The notes: generated by a model not told the origin, from the sequence alone. A stretch of DNA of 64,000 nt from Hyphomicrobiales bacterium (GCA_900465665.1 UBJO01000004.1:1-64000), one strand, 5' to 3'; positions 1-9,479 are shown, counted from the first letter of the stretch. Made by a program: numbers and translations.

Positions 1-5
1 CTTGT

Positions 6-25
6 GGGGAGGGGTTGGGGAGGGG
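6..25 (+). other. G-quadruplex-type motif
   Basis: Four runs of four G are separated by loops of A, TT and A. This is an ideal four-tetrad G-quadruplex pattern. It lies 9 nt beyond the stop codon of the leftward efflux adaptor gene, so the G-rich strand is the template strand for that operon, and the downstream gene (expected to be the RND permease) would be off the left edge. A role in transcription pausing between the two genes is only an inference. Confidence 0.6.
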
Positions 26-34
26 TCTTAGCTC

Positions 35-1228
35 TTACTTGGCCGCGACTTTCTCTTCCATCTGCGGTGCGACCACCGCGCCCGGACGAATGCGCTGCAG
101 ACCGTTGACGACGATCTTGTCACCGACGGCAAGGCCGTTTTCGATCACGCGGTCACCACCCTCGGCAATGCCGAGCTGGACCGGCCGGTAGCTCACCTTG
201 TTCTCGCCATCGACCACGAAGACGAACTTCTTGTCCTGGTCGGTGCCGATCGCACGTTCGCTGACGAGGATCTTGTTCTCGGCCTTCGGCTGGCCCATGC
301 GAACCCGCACGAACTGGCCGGGGATCAGCTTGCCACCGGGATTGTCGAACACGGCGCGAACGCCGATCGTGCCGCTGGAGGCATCCACCTGGTTGTCGAT
401 CAGCTGCAGCTTGCCCTTGATCGGCGTGCCCTCATCGGCAAGCGTGCCGACTTCGACGGGGATCTGTTCAAGGGCCGGAACCGCGCCATTGGCGGCGGGA
501 AGCTGGGCAAGCGCCTTGGCGACCATGCCTTCGCTGGCGCTGAAGCTGGCGTAGATCGGATCGACGGAGACGAGCGAGGCCAGCTCCGACGAGGTCGATC
601 CGGCCGCAACCAGATTGCCGACGGTCACTTCGAGCTTGCCGACGCGGCCGGCAACGGGTGCCTTCACCTCGGTGTAGCCGAGCTCGAGCTGTGCCGAGCG
701 AAGAGCAGCCTGCGCGGTGCGAAGACCGGCCTGCGCTTCGGTGAATGCGTTCTGCCGCTGGTCGAGATCGCTCTGCGAAATCGTCCGGTTGTCGGAAAGC
801 CTGCGGCCGCGATCAAGCTCGATCTGCGCGAGATTGACCTTGGCTTCGGCCGAAGCCACCTGGCCCTCAGCCTGCGATACGGCCGCCTGGTAGGGTGCCG
901 GATCGATAGTGAAGAGCAGGTCGCCGGCCTTCACCAGCGCACCTTCGCGGAAATGCACCGACTGCACGGCGCCGGCGACACGCGAGCGGATCTGCACGCG
1001 ATCGACGGCTTCGAGCCGGCCGGAAAACTGCTCCCATTCGGTGACGTCGCGGCTGGCGACGACAGCGACGGTAACGGGCACGGCCGGCGGAGCGGCCTGT
1101 GCCTCGGCGGTTGCGGCAGTCGCGGTGCCGCTCATCGGCAATTCGAAAAACAGTGCTGCGGCTGAAACGGACGCAACAAGGCTCAGACCGGCGCCCACAA
1201 GGGCCCAGCGCTTCTTACTGGACGTCAT
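35..1228 (-). CDS. RND efflux periplasmic adaptor (MexA/AcrA family)
   Basis: This is the membrane fusion protein of a tripartite RND pump, joining an inner-membrane permease to an outer-membrane channel. The start is set at the ATG at 1228 because AAGGAG lies 7 nt upstream; an in-frame ATG 8 codons earlier has no such site. The first 40 residues form a hydrophobic export signal or anchor. A biotinyl-lipoyl-like half-motif (RSRVAGAVQSVHFREGALVKAGDLLF), an alpha-hairpin rich in Q/A/E, and the C-terminal beta-barrel segment ending in NGLQRIRPGAVV follow in family order. The length of about 397 residues is normal. It sits 37 nt downstream of the hydrolase-like gene in what looks like one operon. 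The cognate permease would be expected beyond the left edge. Confidence 0.9.
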   Translation of the reverse strand: MTSSKKRWALVGAGLSLVASVSAAALFFELPMSGTATAATAEAQAAPPAVPVTVAVVASRDVTEWEQFSGRLEAVDRVQIRSRVAGAVQSVHFREGALVKAGDLLFTIDPAPYQAAVSQAEGQVASAEAKVNLAQIELDRGRRLSDNRTISQSDLDQRQNAFTEAQAGLRTAQAALRSAQLELGYTEVKAPVAGRVGKLEVTVGNLVAAGSTSSELASLVSVDPIYASFSASEGMVAKALAQLPAANGAVPALEQIPVEVGTLADEGTPIKGKLQLIDNQVDASSGTIGVRAVFDNPGGKLIPGQFVRVRMGQPKAENKILVSERAIGTDQDKKFVFVVDGENKVSYRPVQLGIAEGGDRVIENGLAVGDKIVVNGLQRIRPGAVVAPQMEEKVAAK

Positions 1229-1265
1229 TTGTATTCTCCTTACGGCCCCCACGGCCGAGTATTGA

Positions 1266-2084
1266 TCAGGTCTTCAAAGGTACGGGTTGCCTTCGCATGT
1301 CACGAACGAAGCTTCCGAATTCTTGGGTGATGCTTTCGCGCCAACCCGGAGGCTTGTCGGACGTCCCGCCGTAAATCGAAGGCCAGCCTGCCCCGGCGGG
1401 AGAGACATGCTGACGAACTGGTACGCCGGCCTGTTTCAGGCGATCGGCGAACCCAAGCGTCTCATCACGAAGGGGATCGTCCTTCGCGGTGAAGATCAGT
1501 GCGGGCGCAACGCCCGAGATGCGTGAACAGAGGCACGGCGCCGCATAGGGATGGCAGCCGCCGCCGCTGAGATAATGGCTCCAGCCCGCGGCCCAGCGCT
1601 CCCGCATGCCGATGCTGTCGGCGTCGCGCATCGATGACGATCCCATGAACGGATCGACCAGCGGAGAAATCAGCACCTGGCCATCGAGGGCATCTGCGTA
1701 GTGGTCGCGAGCCTTGAAGGCCACGCTGGCGGCGATGTTGCCACCCGCTTCCTCGCCGGCAACCAGCAGCGCGGAGTTGCGGTCACCGAGACCCGAGGCG
1801 CGCTTGTTGGCCATGTAGGAAAACAGCGAGTAGCCGACTTCGAGAGGCTTCGGGAAGACACCGCCCATCGGAGCGTTGTAATCCGCGACGACCACGATGG
1901 CGCCGGCACGTGCGATCGCTTCGGCAACGGCATTGTCCTGCAGTCCCGAGGACTGGAAAGCACCGCCGTGGAAGTACAACACGATCGGCGAACCCTTACC
2001 GTATTCGGCGCCCTGATAGATACGCGTCGACACGGGGCCAATGGCCACCTTGTCAAACACCATGTCTTTCACTTGCACCGTCAT
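1266..2084 (-). CDS. alpha/beta-hydrolase fold protein lacking the catalytic Ser and His
   Basis: The family is HSL/acetyl-esterase type: the oxyanion motif YFHGGAF is at about residue 43 and the acid motif AKDDPLRDE lies near residue 205. The nucleophile elbow, normally G-D-S-A-G-G-N, reads VAGEEAGGN, so Ser is replaced by Glu. The position of the catalytic His (usually G-x-x-H-G-F) reads SPAGAGWPS, with no His. Both were re-read from the nucleotides. The protein is therefore probably not an esterase and may bind a ligand or act as a regulator. The start at 2084 is chosen for an AAGGAT site upstream and because the longer frame is unlike the family. It is first in the leftward efflux operon and divergent from a LysR gene. 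Confidence 0.85.
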   Translation of the reverse strand: MTVQVKDMVFDKVAIGPVSTRIYQGAEYGKGSPIVLYFHGGAFQSSGLQDNAVAEAIARAGAIVVVADYNAPMGGVFPKPLEVGYSLFSYMANKRASGLGDRNSALLVAGEEAGGNIAASVAFKARDHYADALDGQVLISPLVDPFMGSSSMRDADSIGMRERWAAGWSHYLSGGGCHPYAAPCLCSRISGVAPALIFTAKDDPLRDETLGFADRLKQAGVPVRQHVSPAGAGWPSIYGGTSDKPPGWRESITQEFGSFVRDMRRQPVPLKT

Positions 2085-2265
2085 CGTATCGATCCTTGCG
2101 TCGCGGGTGTAATGTTGCCGTTGCAACATATTGCCCAAGGCGACGGCTTGCAATTTCTGAAAAAAAGATATTGTTATTCCACTCACGGAATAAGAAGCCT
2201 CAATACGATTACACTGTTCCGGATTTCGAACAATACCGCACTGCAACCTACTCAGGTGAATTCCG

Positions 2266-3177
2266 ATGGACCAGCTCTCGGCAATGCGCGCTTTCATTCG
2301 CGTCGTGGAGACAGGCAATTTCACACGGGCCGCCGACACGCTCTCGATGCCCAAGGCGACGGTGACCAACCTCATTCAGGGGCTTGAAGCGCATCTGCAC
2401 ACCAAGCTCCTCAACCGCACTACCCGCCGCGTCATGGTGACGACCGACGGCGCGCTCTACTACGAACGCGCGGCCCAGATCGTCTCCGAGATCGCCGAGC
2501 TCGATGGCAGCCTCACCAACTCGCAGGGGCTTCCGAACGGGCGTCTGCGCGTCGAGATGGCCGGCGCCTTCGCCGACTGGATCGTCGTGCCCGCGCTCTG
2601 CGATTTCTATCAGAAATATCCCGATATACGCATCGACCTCGGCGTCGGCGACCGCACCGTGGATTACCTCGCCGAAAACGTCGATTGCGCCCTGCGCGCC
2701 GGCACCCCGGCCGACCAATCATTGATTGCACGCCGTGTATCCGAGGTGGAACTCATCACTTGCGCCTCACCCCTTTATATCGAAAAATACGGGATACCGA
2801 ACAGACCGGAAGACCTTGAAAACGATCACTATTCCGTAAGCTATTTCCGCGCACAGACCAACCGGACGCTTCCGTTCGAGTTTCGCAAGGACAACGAGGA
2901 GTTGGAGATCAATCCGCGCTATCTCGTCTCGGTCAACGATAGCAGGACTTTCGTGACAGCAGCCACGAGAGGGCTTGGCATCGCGCAGTTACCGCGCTTC
3001 ATGATCCGTAACGAGTTGGAAAACGGCGAGCTGATACAGGTGCTGCCGGAATGGAACCGCGAGCCGCTCGGGCTCTACATCGTCTATCCCCCGAACCGCC
3101 ACCTCAGCAACAAGGTTCGCGTCTTCGTCGACTGGATGGTCAAGCTTCTGACCGACGCCAAGCTGGATGCCCGCTGA
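2266..3177 (+). CDS. LysR-family transcriptional regulator
   Basis: The N-terminal winged helix-turn-helix spans about residues 1-60 (MRAFIRVVETGNFTRAAD, then MPKATVTNLIQGLEAHLHTKLLNRTTR). The LysR substrate-binding domain fills the rest and ends at the usual length of 303 residues. It belongs to the subgroup with the motif LLNRTTRRVxxTxxGxxYYxR, which often controls oxidoreductase or efflux genes. It is transcribed divergently from the hydrolase-like/RND operon across 181 bp, so that operon is its most likely target and autoregulation is likely. The inducer cannot be inferred from the sequence. Confidence 0.93.
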   Translation: MDQLSAMRAFIRVVETGNFTRAADTLSMPKATVTNLIQGLEAHLHTKLLNRTTRRVMVTTDGALYYERAAQIVSEIAELDGSLTNSQGLPNGRLRVEMAGAFADWIVVPALCDFYQKYPDIRIDLGVGDRTVDYLAENVDCALRAGTPADQSLIARRVSEVELITCASPLYIEKYGIPNRPEDLENDHYSVSYFRAQTNRTLPFEFRKDNEELEINPRYLVSVNDSRTFVTAATRGLGIAQLPRFMIRNELENGELIQVLPEWNREPLGLYIVYPPNRHLSNKVRVFVDWMVKLLTDAKLDAR

Positions 3178-3508
3178 CAGAACTGCGGCCCGCGAGGCGT
3201 TTACCTTCAACGGGCCGCAACCATATGTTTTGCCATTTCTTCTTTCACTCTCTGCCGGGTCACCAGGGAACAATGGCTCGGCAGTTATTGAGGTCTGATG
3301 CGTAGGATTGGAGGAGTCCCGCACATCCCTACATTGCTAATATAGACAATCATGATGCAAATGTAAGGGGATATTGCAGCCCCGCCGCTTCAAGGCGGAG
3401 CGTATCCCTATCTCCTTGCAGATACTGGCATTTTTCAGCGCGTGATATCCACAACAGCGACCCGCCGGAAGATGCGCGGCCCGAAGGCCGCCCTCCCCAA
3501 GACACAAA
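3178..3508. other. intergenic region between convergent genes
   Basis: No coding potential with a plausible start was seen. It holds the hairpin at 3184-3219 after the LysR gene. A small hairpin with 6-bp arms and a CGAA loop (3476-3491) lies just past the stop of the leftward SDR gene. The centre (about 3300-3380) is more AT-rich than its surroundings. Confidence 0.6.
3184..3219 (+). terminator. hairpin after LysR gene
   Basis: Arms TGCGGCCCG and CGGGCCGCA pair perfectly over 9 bp around an 18-nt loop, starting 7 nt after the stop codon. There is no strong U-tract, so it may protect the 3' end or work with Rho rather than act as a full intrinsic terminator. Confidence 0.5.
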
Positions 3509-4249
3509 TCAGATCATGCCGCCATTGGCGCGTAGCACCTGCCCATTGATCCAGGAACCATCGGGACCGGCCAAGAAGGACACGGCTGCGGCGATATCCT
3601 CGGGCGTGCCCAACCGCTCCAGCGGGTTCATCTTCGCCATCCGCGCAACCAGTTCGTCCGACTTGCCGTTGAGGAACAGATCGGTGGCCGTTGGCCCCGG
3701 CGCAATCGCGTTGATGGTGATGTTACGGCCGCGCATTTCCTTGGCCATGATCCCCGTCATCGTCTCGACGGCGGCCTTGGTCGCGGCATAGACGCCATAG
3801 GTCTCGAGCTTCAGCCCGACCACCGAGGTCGAGAAATTGACGATCCGGCCGCCATCGCGCATCCGCTTGCCGGCCTCGCGCAGCGTGTTGAACGTGCCCT
3901 TCAGATTGACGTCCATGATGCGCTGGAAATGCGCGTCGTCGGCATCCGCGATCGACGAAAGCGCCATGATCCCGGCATTGTTGACCAGCACGTCGACACC
4001 CCCGAATGCCGCCTCGGCCGCATCGAACATCCGCCGCACGGCCTCCGCGTCGCTGACATCGGCCTTCGCCGTCAGCGCCTTGCCACCGCGCTTTTCGATC
4101 GCGGCAGCCAGTTCCTCGGCCGGCGCGGCATTGCCGGAATAGTTGATCACGACGGTAAATCCGTCGCGCGCGAGCCGATCGGCAATCGCCGCACCGATGC
4201 CTCTGGAGGCGCCGGTTACGATCGCAACCCTGTTTTCCGATACCGTCAT
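3509..4249 (-). CDS. SDR-family NAD(P)-dependent oxidoreductase
   Basis: This is a classical short-chain dehydrogenase of 246 residues. It has the cofactor motif VTGASRGIGAAIA (TGxxxGxG) at about residues 11-22, NNAG at about 88-91, the catalytic Ser in NFSTSVVG, and Y-x-x-x-K in YGVYAATKAA. The C-terminus GSWINGQVLRANGGMI is typical of the 3-oxoacyl-ACP-reductase-like group. The start at 4249 has AAGGAG 7 nt upstream; the longer frame runs into the divergent promoter. It is divergent from a LysR gene 118 bp away, a common pairing of regulator and target. The substrate is unknown. Confidence 0.92.
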   Translation of the reverse strand: MTVSENRVAIVTGASRGIGAAIADRLARDGFTVVINYSGNAAPAEELAAAIEKRGGKALTAKADVSDAEAVRRMFDAAEAAFGGVDVLVNNAGIMALSSIADADDAHFQRIMDVNLKGTFNTLREAGKRMRDGGRIVNFSTSVVGLKLETYGVYAATKAAVETMTGIMAKEMRGRNITINAIAPGPTATDLFLNGKSDELVARMAKMNPLERLGTPEDIAAAVSFLAGPDGSWINGQVLRANGGMI

Positions 4250-4367
4250 TGTCGTTCTCCTTGCTTGGAAGCGCGATATCGCGCCGTTGGAGAGAAGATG
4301 CCGCTTTTCTCGCGGCGGATAATCATCCATTATTCGCCATCACTATCCGGAAACAGAGAACAGATAG

Positions 4368-5258
4368 ATGGACAGATTCGATGCCATGCGCGTCTTTTGC
4401 CGTATCGTCGAGCGCCGCAGCTTCACCGCCGCGGCCGAAGATACCGGCCTGCCGCGCTCGACGGTGACCGACGCGGTCAAGCAATTGGAGGCCCGCCTCG
4501 GCGTTCGCCTGCTGCAGCGAACGACGCGCCACGTTAGCCCGACACTCGACGGCGAGGCCTACTACCGCCGTTGCCTGTCGATCCTCTCGGATATCGAGGA
4601 CGCGGAAGGCGCCTTCGCCGGCGCCAAGCCGAAAGGCCTGCTGCGCGTCGATGTGCACGGCACGCTGGCGCGCCATTTCGTGTTGCCCAACCTGCCATCC
4701 TTCCTCGAAGCCTATCCCGATATCGAACTCTATATGAGCGAGGGCGACCGTCTGGTCGATCTCGTGCGAGAGGGTATCGACTGCGTGCTGCGGGTCGGCA
4801 TCCCCTCAGATAGCGACATGGTCGCGCGCCGTGTGACGATGCTGGAGGAAGTCACGCTCGCCTCCCCTTCCTATCTCGCCCGCTACGGAACGCCTGAGCA
4901 TCCCGACCGGCTCGACGGCCACCGCATGGTCGGCTTTCACTCCAGCGCCACCGGCGCGCTGGTGCCACTTGAATTCCTCGTCGGCGGCCAGATCCGCAAC
5001 ATCACCCTGCCCGCGACGCTATCAGTCAACGCCGCCGAAAGCTTCCACGCGGCGGCACGGCTCGGCCTCGGCATCATCCAGGTGCCGCGCTATCATGCCC
5101 AGCGCTATATCGACAGCGGAGAGCTCCAGCCCATCCTGCAAGACTATCCGCTGACGAAAACGCCCGTCTCGCTGCTCTATCCGCGAAACCGCCAGCTCTC
5201 GCCACGCGTCCGCGTCTTCATCGAGTGGTTGACGAAGGTGTTCGCGAGGCAAACATAG
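4368..5258 (+). CDS. LysR-family transcriptional regulator
   Basis: It is 296 residues with the LysR winged HTH at the N-terminus (MRVFCRIVERRSFTAAAE, LPRSTVTDAVKQLEARLG, LLQRTTRH) followed by the periplasmic-binding-protein-like effector domain. It is clearly related to the regulator at 2266 and belongs to the same subgroup. It is divergent from the SDR gene, so it probably regulates that gene. The downstream small gene begins 45 nt after its stop and has its own ribosome binding site. Confidence 0.93.
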   Translation: MDRFDAMRVFCRIVERRSFTAAAEDTGLPRSTVTDAVKQLEARLGVRLLQRTTRHVSPTLDGEAYYRRCLSILSDIEDAEGAFAGAKPKGLLRVDVHGTLARHFVLPNLPSFLEAYPDIELYMSEGDRLVDLVREGIDCVLRVGIPSDSDMVARRVTMLEEVTLASPSYLARYGTPEHPDRLDGHRMVGFHSSATGALVPLEFLVGGQIRNITLPATLSVNAAESFHAAARLGLGIIQVPRYHAQRYIDSGELQPILQDYPLTKTPVSLLYPRNRQLSPRVRVFIEWLTKVFARQT

Positions 5259-5624
<366 letters not shown>

Positions 5625-5629
5625 ACAAA

Positions 5630-6220
5630 ATGGACGACAGGACAAGCGCGCTCGGCGCGGCATCGATTGCGGGCGACGCCCTCACCCGCTTCTTCGAGCG
5701 CGATGCAATCTCGGTCGCCCGCGACCTGCTTGCCTGCCGCCTCACCGTCGGCGGCATCGGCGGACGCATCGTCGAGACCGAGGCCTACTTCCCCGATGAC
5801 GAGGCCTCCCACAGCTTTCGCGGCCCAACACAGCGCAACGGCGCCATGTTCGGCAGACCGGGCAATGTCTATATCTACCGCATCTACGGCATGCACTGGT
5901 GCCTGAACTTCGTCTGCACCCCAGGCTCCGCAGTGCTCATCCGCGCCATCGAGCCCGAAATCGGCATCGCCGCGATGATCGAACGCCGCGGCACCGATGC
6001 GCTCACGCAGCTCTGCAGCGGCCCCGGCAAGCTCTGCCAGGCCCTCGACGTCACCATCGCCCTCAACGATCGCCTGCTCGACCGCGAACCCTATTCACTC
6101 ACGCCGACTGCACCGGAGCAGATCGTCAGCGGAAAACGCATCGGCATAACGAAAAATGCCGAAGCACCATGGCGCTTCGGCATTTCAGGGTCTCGCTATC
6201 TCAGCAAACCATTTCGCTGA
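5630..6220 (+). CDS. DNA-3-methyladenine glycosylase (AAG/MPG type)
   Basis: The enzyme removes 3-methyladenine and other alkylated or deaminated purines to start base excision repair. Family signatures are present: LLACRLTVGG, IVETEAY with the catalytic Glu, SHSFRGPTQRNGAMFG, VYIYRIYGMHWCLNFV and SGPGKLCQALDVTIALN. The length of 196 residues is normal. The ATG has only a weak Shine-Dalgarno sequence 5 nt after the previous stop, suggesting translational coupling. Its TGA stop abuts the stop of the convergent MFS gene in the palindrome TGATCA. Confidence 0.94.
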   Translation: MDDRTSALGAASIAGDALTRFFERDAISVARDLLACRLTVGGIGGRIVETEAYFPDDEASHSFRGPTQRNGAMFGRPGNVYIYRIYGMHWCLNFVCTPGSAVLIRAIEPEIGIAAMIERRGTDALTQLCSGPGKLCQALDVTIALNDRLLDREPYSLTPTAPEQIVSGKRIGITKNAEAPWRFGISGSRYLSKPFR

Positions 6221-7762
6221 TCACTCCATCACGGCGCTGTGGTCCATAACAGGCGCCACCTTGGGCTTGCGCAGCAACAGCACCAGCGGAATGACCGCCA
6301 GCGACATGATCATCAGCAGCTTGAAGTCATCGATATAGGCGATGATCGTCGACTGCAGCGTGATCAGCTCGTTCAGCGCCGCGCGACCGGCGGCGGTGAG
6401 CGGGCTCATCCCCTGCGCGGCCGCCGCGTCGAAGGCGTGGTTGAACGGCGTGACATAGGCGGCGATGTTCTCGTGGTTCACCTGTGCATTTTCGACCAAA
6501 AGCGCCGAGACGATGGAGATCCCGACGCTCGAGCCGATGTTTCGCGACAGGTTGTAGAGGCCGGTGCCGTCGCCGCGCATCTCCGCCGGCAGCGTCGAAA
6601 ACGCGATCGTCGTCAGCGGCACGAAGAGGAAGCCGAGTCCGGCGCCCTGGATGAAGCCGACAGAAACGATCGTCCACTGCGAGACATCGGGCGTCCAGCC
6701 TGTCATGTCGTACATCGCCCATGCCGTCAGCCCGAGGCCGAGCACGAGAAGCAGGCGCGTATCCACCTTGCCGATCAGCCGCCCGACAATGAACATGCAC
6801 AGCATCGTGCCCATGCCGCGCGGCCCCATCACGATACCTGCGGTGATGACGGGATAGCCCATCAGCGTCTGCAGGTAGGGCGTCATCAGCGCCAGCGAGG
6901 CGAGATAGGTGATCCCGATCACGAAGATGAAGATCATGCTGACGGAGAAGTTCCGGTCGAGAAACAGCTTCGGATTGACGAAGGATTTCTCCGCCGTCAG
7001 CGTGTGCACGACGAGCAGATAGAAAGCCGCGGCACAGATGATCGCCTCGATCATGATCTCGCCCGAGGCAAACCAGTTGAGCTGTTCGCCGCGATCGAGA
7101 AAGAGCTGCAGTGAAGCGATGCCGAGGCTCATCATCCCGAAGCCGAACCAGTCGAGCTTGGCGAGCGCGTCCAGCTTCGTCTCGGTGACGTAGATCATGA
7201 TGCCGGCAAAGGCGAGCGCCCCGATCGGCACGTTGATGTAGAACACCCAGCGCCAGCTGATGTTGTCGGTCAGCCAGCCGCCGATGACGGGGCCGAGCAC
7301 CGGCCCGACCATGACCGACACGCCGAACAAGGCCATGGCGGACCCGCGTTCTTCCGGCGTGTAGATATCGAGCAGAATGCCCTGCGACAGCGGCACCAGC
7401 GATGCGCCGAACAGGCCCTGCAACAGGCGGAAGCCGACGATCTGGTTCAGCGATTGCGCCAGACCGCAAAGCACGGAGGCCACGACGAAGCCGGTGATCG
7501 CCGTCAGCAGCACCTTCTTGCGGCCGAACTTGGCGGCAAGAAAGCCAGACGGCGGCGTCATGATGGCGGCCGCGACGATATAGGAGGTCAGAACCCAGTT
7601 GATCTGGTCGGCGCTCGCCGAAACGCTGCCCTGAATATAGGGCAGCGCCACGTTGGCGATCGTCGTATCCAGCGCCTGCATGATGACGGCCAGGATGACG
7701 CAAGCCGTGATCATGCCGCGGTTGGCGACCGGGACGAAGGACGCGGAGGCAGCGTTACTCAT
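6221..7762 (-). CDS. EmrB/QacA-family (DHA2) MFS multidrug transporter
   Basis: This is a proton-driven drug exporter with 14 predicted membrane segments, 513 residues. DHA2 markers include LDTTIANVALPYI in the first membrane helix, SYIVAAAIMTPPSGFLAAKFGRKKV (motif A region), and GPVLGPVIGGWLTDNISWRWVFYINVPIG (motif C and the following loop). The start at 7762 overlaps the end of the adaptor gene by 8 nt and has GGAG just upstream, so translation is coupled. With the adaptor and the MarR regulator it forms an EmrRAB-like operon. Confidence 0.93.
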   Translation of the reverse strand: MSNAASASFVPVANRGMITACVILAVIMQALDTTIANVALPYIQGSVSASADQINWVLTSYIVAAAIMTPPSGFLAAKFGRKKVLLTAITGFVVASVLCGLAQSLNQIVGFRLLQGLFGASLVPLSQGILLDIYTPEERGSAMALFGVSVMVGPVLGPVIGGWLTDNISWRWVFYINVPIGALAFAGIMIYVTETKLDALAKLDWFGFGMMSLGIASLQLFLDRGEQLNWFASGEIMIEAIICAAAFYLLVVHTLTAEKSFVNPKLFLDRNFSVSMIFIFVIGITYLASLALMTPYLQTLMGYPVITAGIVMGPRGMGTMLCMFIVGRLIGKVDTRLLLVLGLGLTAWAMYDMTGWTPDVSQWTIVSVGFIQGAGLGFLFVPLTTIAFSTLPAEMRGDGTGLYNLSRNIGSSVGISIVSALLVENAQVNHENIAAYVTPFNHAFDAAAAQGMSPLTAAGRAALNELITLQSTIIAYIDDFKLLMIMSLAVIPLVLLLRKPKVAPVMDHSAVME

Positions 7763-8993
7763 GATCTCCGCCCGAGCGGCCCAGAAGCTTGGACACGAAA
7801 TCCGGCAGGCCGCGCGCGTGGCCGGTATCGACATCGACGACCGTGCTCATGCCGACGCGAAGCGGCGGCTTGCCGGCTGCATCCTCGATGCTGACGCGCA
7901 TCGGGATACGCTGCACGACCTTGACCCAGTTGCCGGTCGTGTTTTGCGCCGGCAGCAGCGAGAAGCTGGAGCCGGAAGCCGGGCTGATGCTCTCGACCTT
8001 GCCCTTCCAGGTCACACCCGGATAGGTGTCGACATAGATGGTGGCCGTCTGGCCGGGCTTCACATAGGTAAGCTCGGTTTCCTTCGGGCTGGCGTCGATC
8101 CAAAGGTTGTTGGTCGCGACCAGCGAGAAGGCCTGCGTCGATGCCTCAAGATAGGATCCCGGCTGCAGCGCGTTGACATTGGTTACGATGCCATCGAACG
8201 GCGCGCGTACGACGCTGTGATCGAGCTGGCGCTGCGCGTCGTCGACCTTGGCCTTGGCTTCGAGATAGAGCGGGTTCTGCTCGGCCGGCTGGTCGGCATT
8301 GCCGCCGAGTTGGGCGAGCGTGGCAGCCGCCTGCGCCTTGGCGACGGCGACCTTCTGCTGGCCGGCCTGCAGATTGTGCTTTGCCTGATCGAAAGCGGTG
8401 CGGGTGGCCGCGGAGCTGTTCAGCAGGTTCTGCTGGCGGTCGAACTCGGTCTGGAAATACGGAATGTCAGCCTCGGCCTGGGTGATCTCGGCCAGCGACT
8501 GCTGGTAGCTTGCTTCCAGATTGAGGATCTGGTTGCGCACCGCGCCGAGCTGCGCCTTGGCGCCGTCGAGCGCGATCTTGAACACGTCCTGGCGGAGGCT
8601 GAACAGCACTTGGCCCTGCTTCACCGCTTCGTTTTCATGCACGTTGATCGTGTAGACGATGCCGGAAACGTCGGTCGTCAGCCCAACCATGTCGGACTTG
8701 ATGTAGGCGTTGTCGGTCGACATCACCTGGCCGCCATTGACGTAGTAATAGCCACCAACCACGAGCGCGACGGGCAGCAGCGCAAACAGCACCGGCCGGG
8801 TCATGCTGCGCTTGCGGCGCGGGGGCGCGGTCACGGGTGGCGCGACGGCGGTGACAGGCGCCGGAGTGGACGATGGCGCCTCGGCGACGGTTTCCTCGCG
8901 AGGAGAAACCTCGTTCGTTTCGGCAGCAGTCTTGCCGGCAGCAGTATTGGCATCGGCGTCGGAAACGACGCGCAGGGGAGTTTTATCAGCCAT
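7755..8993 (-). CDS. EmrA/HlyD-family membrane fusion protein
   Basis: It has 412 residues: a cytoplasmic N-terminus of about 60 residues rich in A/P/T, one membrane helix (PVLFALLPVALVVGGYYYV), then periplasmic lipoyl-like halves around a coiled-coil hairpin (AQLGAVRNQILNLEASYQQ) and the motif APFDGIVTNVNALQPGSYL. This is the EmrA layout, bridging the MFS pump to an outer-membrane channel. Its start overlaps the MarR gene by 8 nt and its end overlaps the MFS start by 8 nt. Confidence 0.92.
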   Translation of the reverse strand: MADKTPLRVVSDADANTAAGKTAAETNEVSPREETVAEAPSSTPAPVTAVAPPVTAPPRRKRSMTRPVLFALLPVALVVGGYYYVNGGQVMSTDNAYIKSDMVGLTTDVSGIVYTINVHENEAVKQGQVLFSLRQDVFKIALDGAKAQLGAVRNQILNLEASYQQSLAEITQAEADIPYFQTEFDRQQNLLNSSAATRTAFDQAKHNLQAGQQKVAVAKAQAAATLAQLGGNADQPAEQNPLYLEAKAKVDDAQRQLDHSVVRAPFDGIVTNVNALQPGSYLEASTQAFSLVATNNLWIDASPKETELTYVKPGQTATIYVDTYPGVTWKGKVESISPASGSSFSLLPAQNTTGNWVKVVQRIPMRVSIEDAAGKPPLRVGMSTVVDVDTGHARGLPDFVSKLLGRSGGDHE

Positions 8994-9456
8994 GGTTGGT
9001 CTCGTTTTCGGCCAATGCCAGGGGGGTCCGGCAGGCCTGCACTAGGTTGGTCTTCATCTGCGACAGGATTTGGAAAAGCTGCTCCCGCTCTTCGGCGGAA
9101 ACATCCTCCAGGGCTTCGCCTCGCGTCACATCGCCAAGTCCGCGCATTTCCGCCAAGAGCGGATGTGCCTCCTCGCGCATGTAAAGCAGCCAGATCCGGC
9201 GGTCCGTCGGGTGCTGGCGGCGCTCGATCAGCCCGCGCTCGGCGAGCTTGTCGAGAATGCGTACAAGTGTGATCGGCTCGATCTCCAGCATCTCCGCCAA
9301 TCCGCCCTGATGTATCCCCTCATTGTTGGAGAGATACACCAGCGTCTGCCATTGCGACCGCGTCAGCCCAAGACATCTCGCCCGCTGCTCGAAACGCTTT
9401 CGAAGCAGACGTGCGACATCATGGAGGAGGAAGCCGAGGGTCGGATTGCTGTTCAT
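8986..9456 (-). CDS. MarR-family transcriptional regulator
   Basis: This is a 156-residue winged-helix repressor of the EmrR/SlyA group. DNA-binding elements are seen in LTRSQWQTLVYLSNNEGIHQ, LAEMLEIEPITLVRILDKLAERGLIERR and the wing HPTDRRIWLLYM. The start at 9456 (MNSNPTLGF) is preferred over a possible ATG at 9483 because the shorter form matches the usual family N-terminus; the ribosome binding site is weak. It is the first gene of the efflux operon, typical of self-repressing, ligand-relieved control. An inverted repeat 24 nt upstream is a candidate operator. Confidence 0.92.
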   Translation of the reverse strand: MNSNPTLGFLLHDVARLLRKRFEQRARCLGLTRSQWQTLVYLSNNEGIHQGGLAEMLEIEPITLVRILDKLAERGLIERRQHPTDRRIWLLYMREEAHPLLAEMRGLGDVTRGEALEDVSAEEREQLFQILSQMKTNLVQACRTPLALAENETNHG

Positions 9457-9479
9457 TGAAGACTGCGCGAATAGTAAGC

